This document shows, piece after piece, positions 1 to 38,333 of a stretch of 64,000 bases of DNA. The DNA is from Hypomesus transpacificus. Taxonomy: Eukaryota; Chordata; Actinopteri; Osmeriformes; Osmeridae. Within the stretch, counting starts at the first letter, position 1. Each line of letters opens with the position of its first letter. The notes beneath the pieces are model-generated. The model saw only the letters and a list, made by a program, of their open reading frames with translations. It was not told where the DNA came from and made no database searches. The position numbers and the translations under genes were made by a program. The stretch is taken from the NCBI RefSeq assembly GCF_021917145.1, contig NC_061061.1, forward strand, positions 11,757,448 to 11,821,447, in the 5' to 3' direction.

Positions 1-51
1 ACCCCATCCTCTCTTTACATCTCTCTCTCAACATCGCCCTCTCTCCCTCAC

Positions 52-25272
<25,221 letters not shown>

Positions 25273-25944
25273 CTGGACCAGGACCACAAGCACAAGCGGT
25301 GAGGACCTGGACTAGGACCCACTATCATGACAAGACCAGTAAGGACCAGGACCAAAACCAGGACAAGGACCAGCCAGGAACAGGACCAGGAGGGGCCACC
25401 CCCAGACCGAGAGGTCTGAGCACCTGGACATGTCCTGTCAGGGTCCTGCTTCCCCCAGGAGCAGGAGCCCCTGAGACCCCCACTCACACAGCAGGTGCTG
25501 GAGACCAAGCATGCACAACACATACACCCACAGCCAGCCCACTTGAATACATACATGACTGCAGCATAACTTTAAAAACCAATCAATGCTCTTGCTCTAT
25601 AGCATATGTATGTGTGTGTGTGTGTGAGTGGATGAGGTCATGCAGTATCAGAGCGTTATGCAACAGGAATGCCACGCAGGTTTTTCCGGGTGGTTCTCCT
25701 AATCCCACCTGGCAGTGTTCTGCCCCCGGACCCCGAGGACACACACAGGCGGGCCCAGCACCAGAACATGACCTCGCTGATATCCTATCCCCATGACGCG
25801 GAGTGGAATACGCTCATGACATCACTTTTTCTCTTCGGACTTCTCCACAGGCAGGAGCCCCGGGGACTGTGTGTCCTTGGTAGGTTGCCGTAGAGGAAAG
25901 ACAGTGCCCGGCGGCCATGTTGGTGTGAGGGGGCTGCTGATCTG

Positions 25945-25981
<37 letters not shown>

Positions 25982-26625
25982 GTGTCCCAGCACCTGTCTG
26001 TCTGCTTGTGGTGCCTGGTGTAGGATCAGCTCTGTTAGGTGTGAGAGTGTGTGCGTGTGCTCTGATAAACAAGGGGCTTCCAGCATGAACAGTATGGAAG
26101 GTCCACATAAGCATCAACCATGAGACCAAGAGGCTATTTCTGGAGTCTGAAAGTGACATTGAGGTAGTCCAGTCTCAAACAGGACTCAAGGTTCCCTTAA
26201 CAGGAGAGCTTGGCTCCAAACCATCTCTTCTACCCAAAGGCCAGGACATTGCACCTCAAGACCTTATCAGCGAGCAGGCTAACTCAATTGACATGAGTCT
26301 GTACAAACGTTATGAAATCCACTCCCTACAGCATCCCAGAAGGGCCAATCTGCATTAGTATTAATCAGTGTGGAAAATCAGGAATAAGTCTATACGCTGA
26401 GCTCTTTTCAGTGCCTTTCTATTTTCCCTGTGAAACCCTAACCTTCTGAGAGTGGAGTCTTGCTGGATGAGGTGTAAAAGGCTGTCCAGATACAGAGAGC
26501 CTCTCTGACAGTCCTGTGTTTTTACAGTACATTAGCTGTGACTAATACAGCCCTGCTTGAGTGCTGTCCCGCTAAAATAATATATATGTTGGCCGGACAA
26601 TTTTCTCTCTCTCCCTCCCTCCCAT
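25273..26625. other. Sequence left of the gap; no exon recognised
   Basis: Upstream flank of the last visible VPS13B exon (on the minus strand). The next 5' VPS13B exon is expected here or beyond, but I could not find it. It contains GACCAG-rich imperfect repeats around 25290-25400 and a (TG)n tract at about 25950-25985. Confidence 0.6.
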
Positions 26626-26725
26626 NNNNNNNNNNNNNNNNNNNNNNNNNNNNNNNNNNNNNNNNNNNNNNNNNNNNNNNNNNNNNNNNNNNNNNNNNNN
26701 NNNNNNNNNNNNNNNNNNNNNNNNN
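26626..26725. other. Assembly gap (exactly 100 N)
   Basis: One hundred N, the usual placeholder for a gap of unknown size. The left flank ends in a CT-rich tract. VPS13B is cut on the left and VARS1 on the right. Confidence 1.
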
Positions 26726-26915
26726 GCGCGTGCCTAACAACTCCCCTTACCTGTTCTAAAATCAGCGTAAACCACGGCCTCTTGGGGCTTATTGCTTAAA
26801 TAACAAGTGAAGGAGTGTACGGACAGTAACTAGAAACCCTCTTTTATTGACGTGCAAGTGGCAGGACATGACATCACGCTGAAAGAGAGTTAGCACGTAG
26901 CAGGATTGCTAGTTA

Positions 26916-29228
<2,313 letters not shown>

Positions 29229-29231
29229 CCC

Positions 29232-30573
29232 TGGTGATATGAAGTTATGGGAGAAGGAGTGTAAGGGGGTGTGTCAATAACGTTTAACATGCCACTGCTA
29301 GTTGGCCCTGTAGCTTTCGTTAACATTGTTCTCAGAGAGCATTACCTAACTCGAGCTAGGTAGCTAGTTTCGTTACATTTTCGCAAGAGGCTAGCTAAAT
29401 GACATTACAAACGGTAGTACTAGTTTACTTTTCCGTGCATGAAAATCTACCATTGAGACCTGTCAAATAACTGCTACTACTAGTACTATAACAAGTAATG
29501 CTAACCGGCTAGCTAATTGTCAGTAACTATTTGTGATCTGGCTAGTAAGATAATATATGTTATACTGTACAGCAGAATATTTTTTTTCTCCGTCGCATTC
29601 ATTTGACTGTTGTCACCTGAAATACATAGCTGCTTTAACGTCTTTATACAATTTTCCGTCGACCATACCTTTAGAATGAAAATGAAAGAGACGTCAGCTT
29701 AAGTTAGCATCGGGACTGCCACCACACACGAGTCTTGTATTGCCGCTGAGCGGTGAAATGTGTCGTCAAACCACCGTCTGATGCAACTTGCACATGTTCC
29801 TGGTTCCCAGTCTCTGCTTCATTTCCGCCCCATCAAGGGTTCCTCAAATTATGCCTTTTTTTTAAAAGATGAAGCTGTCTGGTTTCATACATTTCTGGTC
29901 TAACACCCAATGTGAAAAAATGTGCACTCTTAATTTGTGCAAATTAGAGGGTGCAAGATACTGTATTAAACCAGTGCAGTGTACATAAATAATAATAATG
30001 CCCTTTCCCCCAATCTAGTCATAAACAAAATCAATATCGATCAACCAAACACTCTGTTGAAGCTCACAGCATTTAATTAACAATTTCTACATATACAGAC
30101 AAAATTGGCTTCAGGTGGAAAGTCTTGAGAAAATCCATAATCTTATATACATCATTGATCAAATGGCCGTATACAATTTTCAATATACGAGTTATGTACC
30201 ATACTAGCTGCCTATAGCCTAAATGTAATGCTTAAGCACATTCCATTTACAGTAGGTGACTCATTTATGTCATTTTAACATACAGTGAGCAGTTGAGTTG
30301 AACAAACTGTTTGTACTAATCTTGCAAAGGAATAGCCTACTTTAGGATTGGCAACATTGAAAGTAAACATTTTACATTTAGTCATTTAGCAGATGACTGC
30401 TAAATGACTAATTAAACAATGGTGTCTGTATATTATTTTGTGGGGAGTTGGTGGCAAGATTAATATCATGTCACATAAACTTAGCCTCGGCTTGGCACAT
30501 GCTATTGTAACAGGTAAATGTTTCCATGTTGGCTAAAGGTGTGCCACGTGATTGGCTGTTTGCTAAACCCAAA
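29232..30573. other. VARS1 leader intron/promoter and 3' flank of the ENDOD1-like gene
   Basis: A CACCAG acceptor sits just before the VARS1 ATG and a GTATGG donor at 29666-29671, which fits a leader exon near 29672-29760 with a promoter to its right. At 30371-30405 there is an inverted SINE-tail fragment. A possible ATTAAA polyadenylation signal (minus strand) for the next gene lies at 30072-30077. No coding block. Confidence 0.5.
30371..30405. mobile_element. SINE tail fragments in inverted arrangement
   Basis: TTTACATTTAGTCATTTAGC followed by GATGACTGCTAAATGACTAA: two pieces of the SINE tail facing each other, in the 3' flank of the ENDOD1-like gene. Confidence 0.65.
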
Positions 30574-32417
30574 TCACCCTGAATCCTGGCCAAAGGCCTC
30601 CGTCACCCCCCCCACCACACCCTCCACCCCCCCCATCACCAAACCCTGAGCCATCTTCACAACGTTCCCCACCCCATTCCCACACCTCCACATCAGCGTC
30701 CCCAGACCCCCCCCCACCGTCGTAGCCTGCCCCCCAAGCTCTGACACCACAGCCCCCACGTACCCCTCGCTCTGCTCCCACAACCTACCCCCAAACAAGC
30801 TGGTCACCCACCAGGCACTGTCCACCATCCCTCCGAGTATGCCCACCCCATCTCCAGCCAGGGTCCCCATCCCCGTGACCCCAGTCTGACAGCTGGTGAG
30901 CAGAGCCTCCAGCAGGGGAGCGGTGACAGAGTACAGGCAGGAGAAGGACATCTCCCCCAGGCCCAGCAGCAGGTCCTTGGCCGAGCCCAGGCCAGAGGCC
31001 AGGTCAGCGGCCATCAGGTGGATGAGGGAGAGGGTGTCTCCAGGCAGGGTCGTGAGGACTCCCAGATCTTCCTGCAGCACGTACGTCACCTGATTCGGAA
31101 AGTCAGACAAGGATCAGATGAAGCTACGCTGTTGACCGAGTAACAGAAACCAAACACAGTGACGTTACATTGCAACTAGGCGGTTAGAGCGTGATGAAAC
31201 CCTCTCACCTGTCCAGGAAGCTGTGTGATGGTGGAGACGACGGGCCGGAGGGGAGAGGTGAAGAGATAGAAGGAGGAGGACAGGATGTAGATCAGAGCGC
31301 TGCCGGACTCTGTGTCCGAGTCTGTGTCTGAAGCCAGCGTGTCGTTGTCTTCTGAAGACGAGAGACTCTCTGAGGCCACGGGTGCAGCATAGCTCTGCAC
31401 CTCGTTCGGGACCTCGTCCTCTGTCAAATCAGCTACTGTTCCCTCTGCCTTCTGTTGTTCTACAGTTCTAGCCAGAGCCTCCTCAACCAGAGTAGCTACC
31501 CCCACTTCTGCCTCCTCACCTGCCCCCCCACACCCTCCTGAAAAGAGCTCTGTCACTCCAACAGTCTCCTCCAGCTCCTTCACGCTCACCACCCTCTCTC
31601 CTCCTTCGGTGTCTCTAAGGAGCCCCACATTAAACCCAGTCTCTGGGCCGGCACAGCATACTGCAGCCCAGACCACCGTGGTCTCACAACCCTCCCCTGA
31701 CTCTTCTCCCGTGGTCCCTGTTAGGACAAAGACATCACGCCCTGTGGAGGAACACTGGGGCAGGAAACTGTCTTGGATCACCTTTGTGACCAGGGAATCC
31801 CAGGAGTGAAGGGGAGAGTCTGTAGATTCAGCCCCTTGGCTGCTCAGTAGAGCTGGGATTAACCCCGGGGGTACGTCTATCTGTGACCCTTCATCGTCAG
31901 CAGCCTCCTCGACAGGCTCGTCTTGCGTCTCCTCTGTCTGGGGGAGATGTTAAGATTGTTTATGTTAGTCCCTAATGTGTAATGCTCTGCGTGTACAAAT
32001 CTGTTCAGACGCTTCCTTCGACACACCAATACAACAGCTTCAGGCAAGAACAGCATTTCATGTGGTGGGAGTTTCGATGTGAAAATGTGTCCTTACCCCC
32101 GGCACAGCCTCTACTCCCTCCTCCTCCTCTCCCTCTCTCTCCTCGCGACCACGGCTGTGACGGAAGGCAGAGTAGACAGCTGTGTCACAGGTCGGGCTGT
32201 AGAGCATGGCCAACTCCTGTCCCCCTGGCAACCTGTGACAGAGGGGGCTGAGCCCCCCCTCAGAGAACCCTAGAGGGGGGGTCTCTCTGTAGAAGCAGTG
32301 GCTGCAGAGGGAAAAGCCTGGATCCTTCTCCGCAGAGAGTGTCAGGCCCGGCACGAGGCCCAGGTCCAACGCCAACACCGCCAGAAAGCAGCCAACCGTG
32401 GGAGCTGAACCTAGCAT
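30574..32417 (-). CDS. ENDOD1-like protein lacking the nuclease core
   Basis: Three exons in one frame: 32097-32417, 31209-31937, 30574-31089, giving about 521 residues. The N-terminus is a probable signal peptide (MLGSAPTVGCFLAVLALDL). Next comes FYRETPPLGF and LAMLYSPTCDTAVYSAF, as in the start of ENDOD1 (FY-x-GTPP and ATLY-PVYSAF motifs). After an acidic linker it resumes with GRDVFVLTG and VVWAAVCCAGPETGFNVG, the second half of the DNA/RNA non-specific endonuclease fold. The segment between, with the family's (D)RGH-like catalytic block, is absent, and the intron there is only 159 bp, too short to hide it. A serine/acid-rich region follows, then hydrophobic and Gly-rich C-terminal segments (YILSSSFYLF, GVGILGGMVDSAWWVTSLFGG), as in ENDOD1 membrane tails. 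Secreted or membrane-associated is inferred; nuclease activity is unlikely. Confidence 0.8.
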
Positions 32418-34335
32418 GACGTAGAGCTCCGCAAAACCACACACGGAGAGGTTGATAAATTATGCAAAGGTTTTTTCCCCCCCTATTGACGCAGATGAAA
32501 AAAAAAGAGAGATAATGGTGGCTGTAGTTGGCAAGCTCTCTTGCTGTCTGGAGGAGTTCCTGTCGGTTTCTCAATATCTCCCTGTTCTTTCCTCCACCCT
32601 GTCTCCACCCATTGCTGTCTTCTTTAGCCGTGCAATGTGCTGTCCTTTGTGTCTGTGAGCAGGCACAATCTTGCTTACTGTCTCGTTTCCCCCTCCCTGA
32701 CAACCTCTCTCTCTCTCTCCCTCTCTCTCTTTCTCTCCCACTCACACTCTCTTTGGCTACTCCCCTCAACCTTCTCTCCCTCCCTCCCTCCCTCGCTCTC
32801 TGTCTGTGGTTACACCTATACCTCTTTCTGCTGTCAAAAACAAACCAAAGCAACACCCAGTGAGTATGGCCATTTACCTGTATGTCGGCATTCCCAAACA
32901 ATCCCCTTTATGCAAGGCTTAGCCATCAGATTGACAAGCTCAATGGTCCATTCTCTTGGTAAACACACCATGCGAAAAAAGCGCTGACTTGTCATTGATT
33001 TAACTGCTGTGGTTGAGTATGCTTTACAGTAAAAATACTGCTGCATCAAAGTACTACGCAGCATAGCGTATTCATGGGAATTTGCACCTTCAGAAATCTG
33101 TGCTGGTCACTTGAATTGCTTTGGGGTACTCTATGTTGCCTTCCAAGGCTATTCCTTGTGAGCTTCTATGAAGCAGAAATCACATTGGACGCGATGTGTT
33201 TATTCACAGGACAATTTATGAGGTTCCACTCTCCCAATGAAAAAATGGTAGTGTGCTGTATGCTGTATGACCTTGCCTGAACAAAGCCGCCAATTTCTCT
33301 AATCCCGGAAAAATAAGCTTGTTGAGACAAGCTTGTCCTACTGATTCACTGTATCTTCATTCGATAATACAAGATGACCTTTTAATGGTGAAGTATGAAT
33401 ATTAAAGGTAACATCAAACATATTTGACAGCCTACTAGAAAGCCGGAGAGAAGACAGTCAAGAAAGCAATGTTGTTCATCGGCTGGTAGCTGGAGGTTAT
33501 CACTAACAATCTACCCTGGCACTAGACTACGAACTATGATGAGAGAATTCCTCTGACAGAGAAACTGCCAACTGACAAGGAGCATCTCAAACACAGTCAG
33601 AACATCTGTACAGCATGTGCACTTTCACCAATCAACCTTAAGAAGTTGTAACAGAACGTTAGGTGTAGAGAAAGTGCCCTCTCCCTTACTAAATGCCCTT
33701 AGCTTGTACGATTGACATGTTGTAAATATATTCCTGTCTATGGCTGCTGTACTGGTATTTTGGGTGGATCAGTTGGACTGTTAAGTGTGATGCCTAAGGG
33801 AGGGGCAGGAAAGTATGTGTTTGTTCAGGGTTATAAACACAAAACAACATTCCTTACAAACAGTTCCTGCTGTAGTTCACAGTCACAGACTCGCCATTGT
33901 GATTTCCGATGTAGAATAAGCGAATCCGGACTCATTTTTTAAACAGTAACAATTTAGTATGCTGAAATGTCACCACTTTAATGATTTGAAGCAGTATAGG
34001 CACAAAATATACCAACTGGGAATAGTTGTATTATTAGCTGTGTGGGGGAAAAAAACATAGAAAACATAATTGAACTCATTGTTCATGCCCTCTATGGATT
34101 CTGGTAACAATGACAGTACACATGAGTACTGTGGTGCTCAGCTGGTCAAGTGCAACGCTGCAGTTCCATCAGCGTCCTCAGGGGGGAGCTTGGCCCAAAG
34201 TCTAAGATCATGGTGAGGGGTTGTGAACGTATAAAAACACACAGTCTACCATTCTCCACACACATACTCTTCTTTGTGAAGCATTCACAAGCACAGTCAC
34301 ACTACCGTACAAACATACGCCGATACAACATTCAT
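32418..34335. other. 5' flank of the ENDOD1-like gene / 3' flank of INO80E
   Basis: A CT-rich stretch at about 32700-32800, otherwise unique AT-rich sequence. No exon with recognisable similarity. INO80E 3' UTR probably occupies the right part, since its stop is at 34336-34338. Confidence 0.5.
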
Positions 34336-36761
34336 TCACTCGTTCGGGAGATCAATGACCAGCTCAGCCTCGTCTCCTTCCCCCCTCTCTTCGTCTCTGT
34401 CGCTGTCGCCCTCACTGTCCCCCTCCTCTTCAGCGGCGTCCCCGCTCAGCATCTGCCGCGGCACCCAGCTGAACGCCGTGCTCGCTGTCGGGGGGCCCGC
34501 AGGGGCTGCTGGGTAATTGGCGGCCAACGGGGCCACCACCTGGGGGGGGGGGGGATATTCCAGAAAGGAGGGGTGGGGGGTGAGAAAAGGAGGGAGAGTT
34601 AGAGAGGGGAAACAAATAAGGGGGGGGGGGGAATATCAAAGTGTGGACAGAGGGATTAAGTGCAAGATGATATCAAGAGATCAAGGGGGGAGGGAAGTTG
34701 TGTAATGTGTCTGTTAACGAGTCAGGTGGCTGAGCGGTTAGGGAATCGGGCTAGTAAATCAGAAGGTTGCCAGTTCGATGCCATGCCAAATGACGTTGTG
34801 TCCTTGGGCAAGGCACTTCACCATACTTGCCTCGGGGGGAATGTCCCTGTACTTAGTGTAAGTCGCTCTGGATAAGAGCGTCTGCTAAATGACTCAATGT
34901 AAATGATTTGGGCTGTAGTGTGGAAAAACACTGTTAATGAATATTGAGAAATGCACAGGACACACATGGCGACTGTGCTCGTCTCCGCTGAGGTCTAAGG
35001 GTGGACGTTCCCCAGACAACTCGTCTGCAGCTCCTCTGACTCTCTCACCTTCCCAGAAGTCTCTTTCTTGTATTTGGTCATCTTTGTCTTTCTCTCTCTC
35101 TTCAGTCTCTCGGCTGGGGGGGCCAAGTACTCGGGCGGAAAAGGCAACTGCCCACCACGCCCCCATCCCCCATGGGTCAACACAACACACACGTAGATCA
35201 AACGAATACAGCAACGACCATGAAAACGTGATACACAACAAAGGACACAAAAAAGAAAAGAGTACAAAACGGCACGTGAGTAAAATGTTAAAATAAATAC
35301 AAATAATTCAAATAATGGAAGCGCTCAAAATGATACTGATAATGTAAAAAATAAATAATCAACGCAATGATTGTGTTTGCGGATAGGGAATGATAATGCT
35401 GTGTTGACCGTGTCGCTGTTGGTGGGAAAAGACTCACGGTGTTGAGGTAGGGGGTAGATCCAGCCGACTGAAGGGGGTTCCCCCCAGAGCGGGAGAGGAG
35501 GGAGAGCTGGGGAGACGAGGAGGATGGAGGAGGTGCACTGGGGCTTCTCCTCCTAGAACAAAGAGAAAAATTGAGAAACATACCAAGCTTGTCAACAGAA
35601 TGAACAAGCCAACAAACACCGTGTCATCTATCCCTTTTCTCGTCCTCCCTTTCTAGTCTTTTATTTATTACCTATATTTTACCTGTCTTTTATTCATGTC
35701 CCATGTTTTATACCCAGTGTGAAGCATCTTTGAGTATCCACAAAAAGTGCTATACAACTTCTGTGTATAATTATTATTTGCATTTTTTGTATGTCATACT
35801 AACTTTTTTACTCCATCTCTTTCTCTCTCACGAGGGGCCTCTCCTTCACTGTTCTCTGATGACGCTGTGGCATCAGAATCTACAACACAACAGCACGTGG
35901 TAAAACGTCATTTGACAGCACACTAACACTACTTATCGTGAAATGATTACTCTTACTGGATATTGTGTTTGAATTCAATGTATTAAAGGTCTTGTTTACC
36001 TGAGGAGTCCTCATCCACCCTCTCATACTGCAGTAGTCTGTCCAGAAGAAAGCTGCAGATCAAGTCGATTATAGAAGGTGAGGCATGTTTATACTGTAGT
36101 GCGGATGTAAACTTTCAATGCGTATCCAAAGATACCTTGAAAAGCATGGCAACTCTTAATCACCTTTTGTCCCTTGAAACTTTTAGCAGCTTTCTCTGTG
36201 CTCTCCTAAGCTCCTCTTGAAAACACTCTTGCTCCTGGAACAATGACGATAAACACCATATTAGCTAACAGTGTTTTATCTGAGCATCTGAGATGGTGAA
36301 AGGGGGTAGATTCATAACGCGGAGTACTCACATAAACCAGGAATTTCAACTTGCGTTTAAGGTTTTTATATTTCCGTTTGTAGTCAACCTCCATATCAGC
36401 TTGGCCATTCATTTCTAATGGAAAAACAAGCATATAATCAAGAGACGTATACTCAGTCAAGGTCCTCTCCGACGGGTATTCTGTCTAGGTAGCAAGTGAG
36501 TGTTAGCTTTTACTAACTGAGCTAACTAGCCACATTAGCTAGTGCTAGATGTGTGCAATAGTATGTCTATTGTAGCCTATCGCTCGAAAATGTAGGTCTA
36601 TAATAATTCCTGGCTATTATAACCACATGTAATCGTTACATCAAAAATGCAATATACGGTAGACAATATAATTGGTAGACGATGCGTTTATTAACTATTA
36701 ATCAACTAATATCAAATAGCTAGCTAGTCGTACCTCTCATTTGGACCTGTCGGTGCGACAT
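34336..36761 (-). CDS. ino80e: INO80 complex subunit E (complete, 8 exons)
   Basis: Metazoan-specific regulatory subunit of the INO80 nucleosome remodeller; nuclear. Exons: 36734-36761, 36332-36414, 36164-36234, 36000-36052, 35804-35879, 35438-35552, 35049-35147, 34336-34539, together 242 residues plus stop (human is about 244). Recognised by [50 protein letters not shown], a Ser/Pro-rich middle and the end SWVPRQML plus an acidic tail closing with ELVIDLPNE. The start lies in exon 1 ([10 protein letters not shown]), ten residues before the Met that aligns with the human start at MNGQ; the reading frame continues across the splice, but either Met could be used. Exon 35804-35879 uses a GTTAGT donor, and exon 35049-35147 has a purine-rich acceptor region; both were chosen because only they keep frame and similarity. 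Confidence 0.94.
34721..34905 (+). mobile_element. tRNA-derived SINE in an INO80E intron
   Basis: Head with RNA polymerase III promoter boxes: GGTGGCTGAGCGGTTAGGGA (A box) and GGTTGCCAGTTCGATGCC (B box). The body contains CTTGGGCAAGGCACTTCACC, and the tail has GATAAGAGCGTCTGCTAAAT as in widespread fish SINEs with a LINE-type 3' end. It is inserted in the intron between the last two INO80E exons, antisense to the gene. The family name was not determined. Confidence 0.9.
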
Positions 36762-36863
36762 GCTCTTTGTTTACTTCCATGGTGTCATTTTTAAGCGCCG
36801 GAAAAGGTGGGGCCTATCACATAGCTCATGCAGTGGATCCTAACTCTATGAGTGGATCATCAT

Positions 36864-36894
36864 AGATATATATAAAGGCCTTTTATATATATCT
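36864..36894. repeat. Near-perfect AT-rich palindrome
   Basis: AGATATATATAAAGG is followed by CCTTTTATATATATCT, an inverted repeat with one missing A and no spacer, able to form a cruciform. It lies about 100 bp upstream of INO80E. Confidence 0.85.
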
Positions 36895-37488
36895 TTGTGG
36901 ATTATCCAAACATTTGATTTCTGCGTTTGAAAATTGATTTACGTGATTCGGCAGTTGTCATGATAATTGACCTGTAGAGAAACAGTAGATACTAATATTA
37001 CTACTGTTTACAAATAATCAGTTCAGTAATATTAGCATGCATTGTGTTGGCTCCTCAAACAAAATACATCTAGTAAATGTTTAGCTTTAACCCTCAGAAT
37101 ACAGTTCACAATCCTGAAGACCTTTCACCATAGTATGCTGAGTTTGCAGCTCACCCTGTGCTCAGTACAGTCACAGCAGGATCTCACACAGTGAATTATA
37201 GATGAGCAGCATTTGCAGAGAGATGAGTAATGCTGCCTTTGCACAACCAGTCTGCAAGTATGTGCACGTGTGTGTGCGCGATAGAGAGCGGCTACTTTTT
37301 TCTAAGGAAGGAAACCTAGAGTGGGATATGGACAGCAGGAGTATGAGTAGGTGTTTTCCTAACGCATGTGCAGCGCATGGGCAATGCGATGTACTTGACA
37401 CAGAGGGTCGAAGAGAGAGAGAAATAGATCAATTCTGATTGGTTGGTTATGTATCAGCACTGCTCTTCCAAGCCCTACAAATATTTCT

Positions 37489-37498
37489 GTATAAATAT
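37489..37498 (+). promoter_or_regulatory. Candidate TATA box of the TRIM-like gene
   Basis: GTATAAATAT lies upstream of the plus-strand TRIM-like gene, with a second TTTATAG nearby. If used, transcription would start near 37520-37530 with a long 5' UTR or leader intron. Supported only by position and motif. Confidence 0.25.
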
Positions 37499-37723
37499 GC
37501 CTTTATAGTGTTTGGTTTCCACTCCACTCCTGAGACACTCAGATGTTACTGAACCAACATACAAAAATAAACACTTGCATCCCTTCCAGGCTAACCACTC
37601 CCTGTGAAATACAATCCCTGTCTCTATGGCAGACTGATTCTCTCCCCTGATAAATTCCCTGCTTTGTGCGAGACAGAAATAGAATATTTTCTTCTCTGTT
37701 CCATAAATCCCCCCCCCCCTCCT

Positions 37724-37759
37724 CCTGCCTGCCTGCCTGCCTGCCTGACTGGCTGCTTG

Positions 37760-37795
<36 letters not shown>

Positions 37796-37797
37796 CT
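37724..37797. repeat. (CCTG)n microsatellite
   Basis: Tetranucleotide CCTG/TGCC repeat with small interruptions, 5' of the TRIM-like gene. Confidence 0.9.
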
Positions 37798-38038
37798 AGA
37801 CCATCCTGGCAGACTTTATCTCCTCACTCTCTTTTTACTGGACTTGTCTTCAGCCAAGCATTGAAGAGGGTGACCTATACTTGTCAACACACTTTTTCTG
37901 GAGAGTTCCCTGGATGGATGGATGAATGGAGGACATTACTGTTGGTTTATTTGTGGTCTTGACCATGTCAACCCGGATCGTGCCCTTCGATAACGTCTTA
38001 AACTGACCATCTTTGTCTTGACTGTCTGTCTGTCTGTC

Positions 38039-38186
<148 letters not shown>

Positions 38187-38333
38187 CCCTGTGATTTATT
38201 ACGTCCTCTTTCCATGTCCTTCCATTTTATGTCCCTCCCTCTTCCTCACCTTTCTTTTATTACACCTCCTCAGTCCCCTCATTCATTCCCAAAGTCGCTC
38301 TATTTGACTCCTGTCTCAATAGGAGAACCTGGA

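Noticed and set aside
34721..34800. Possible tRNA gene
   Set aside because: The A and B boxes are present, but there is no proper anticodon arm or acceptor pairing, and a LINE-type tail follows; it is the head of a SINE.
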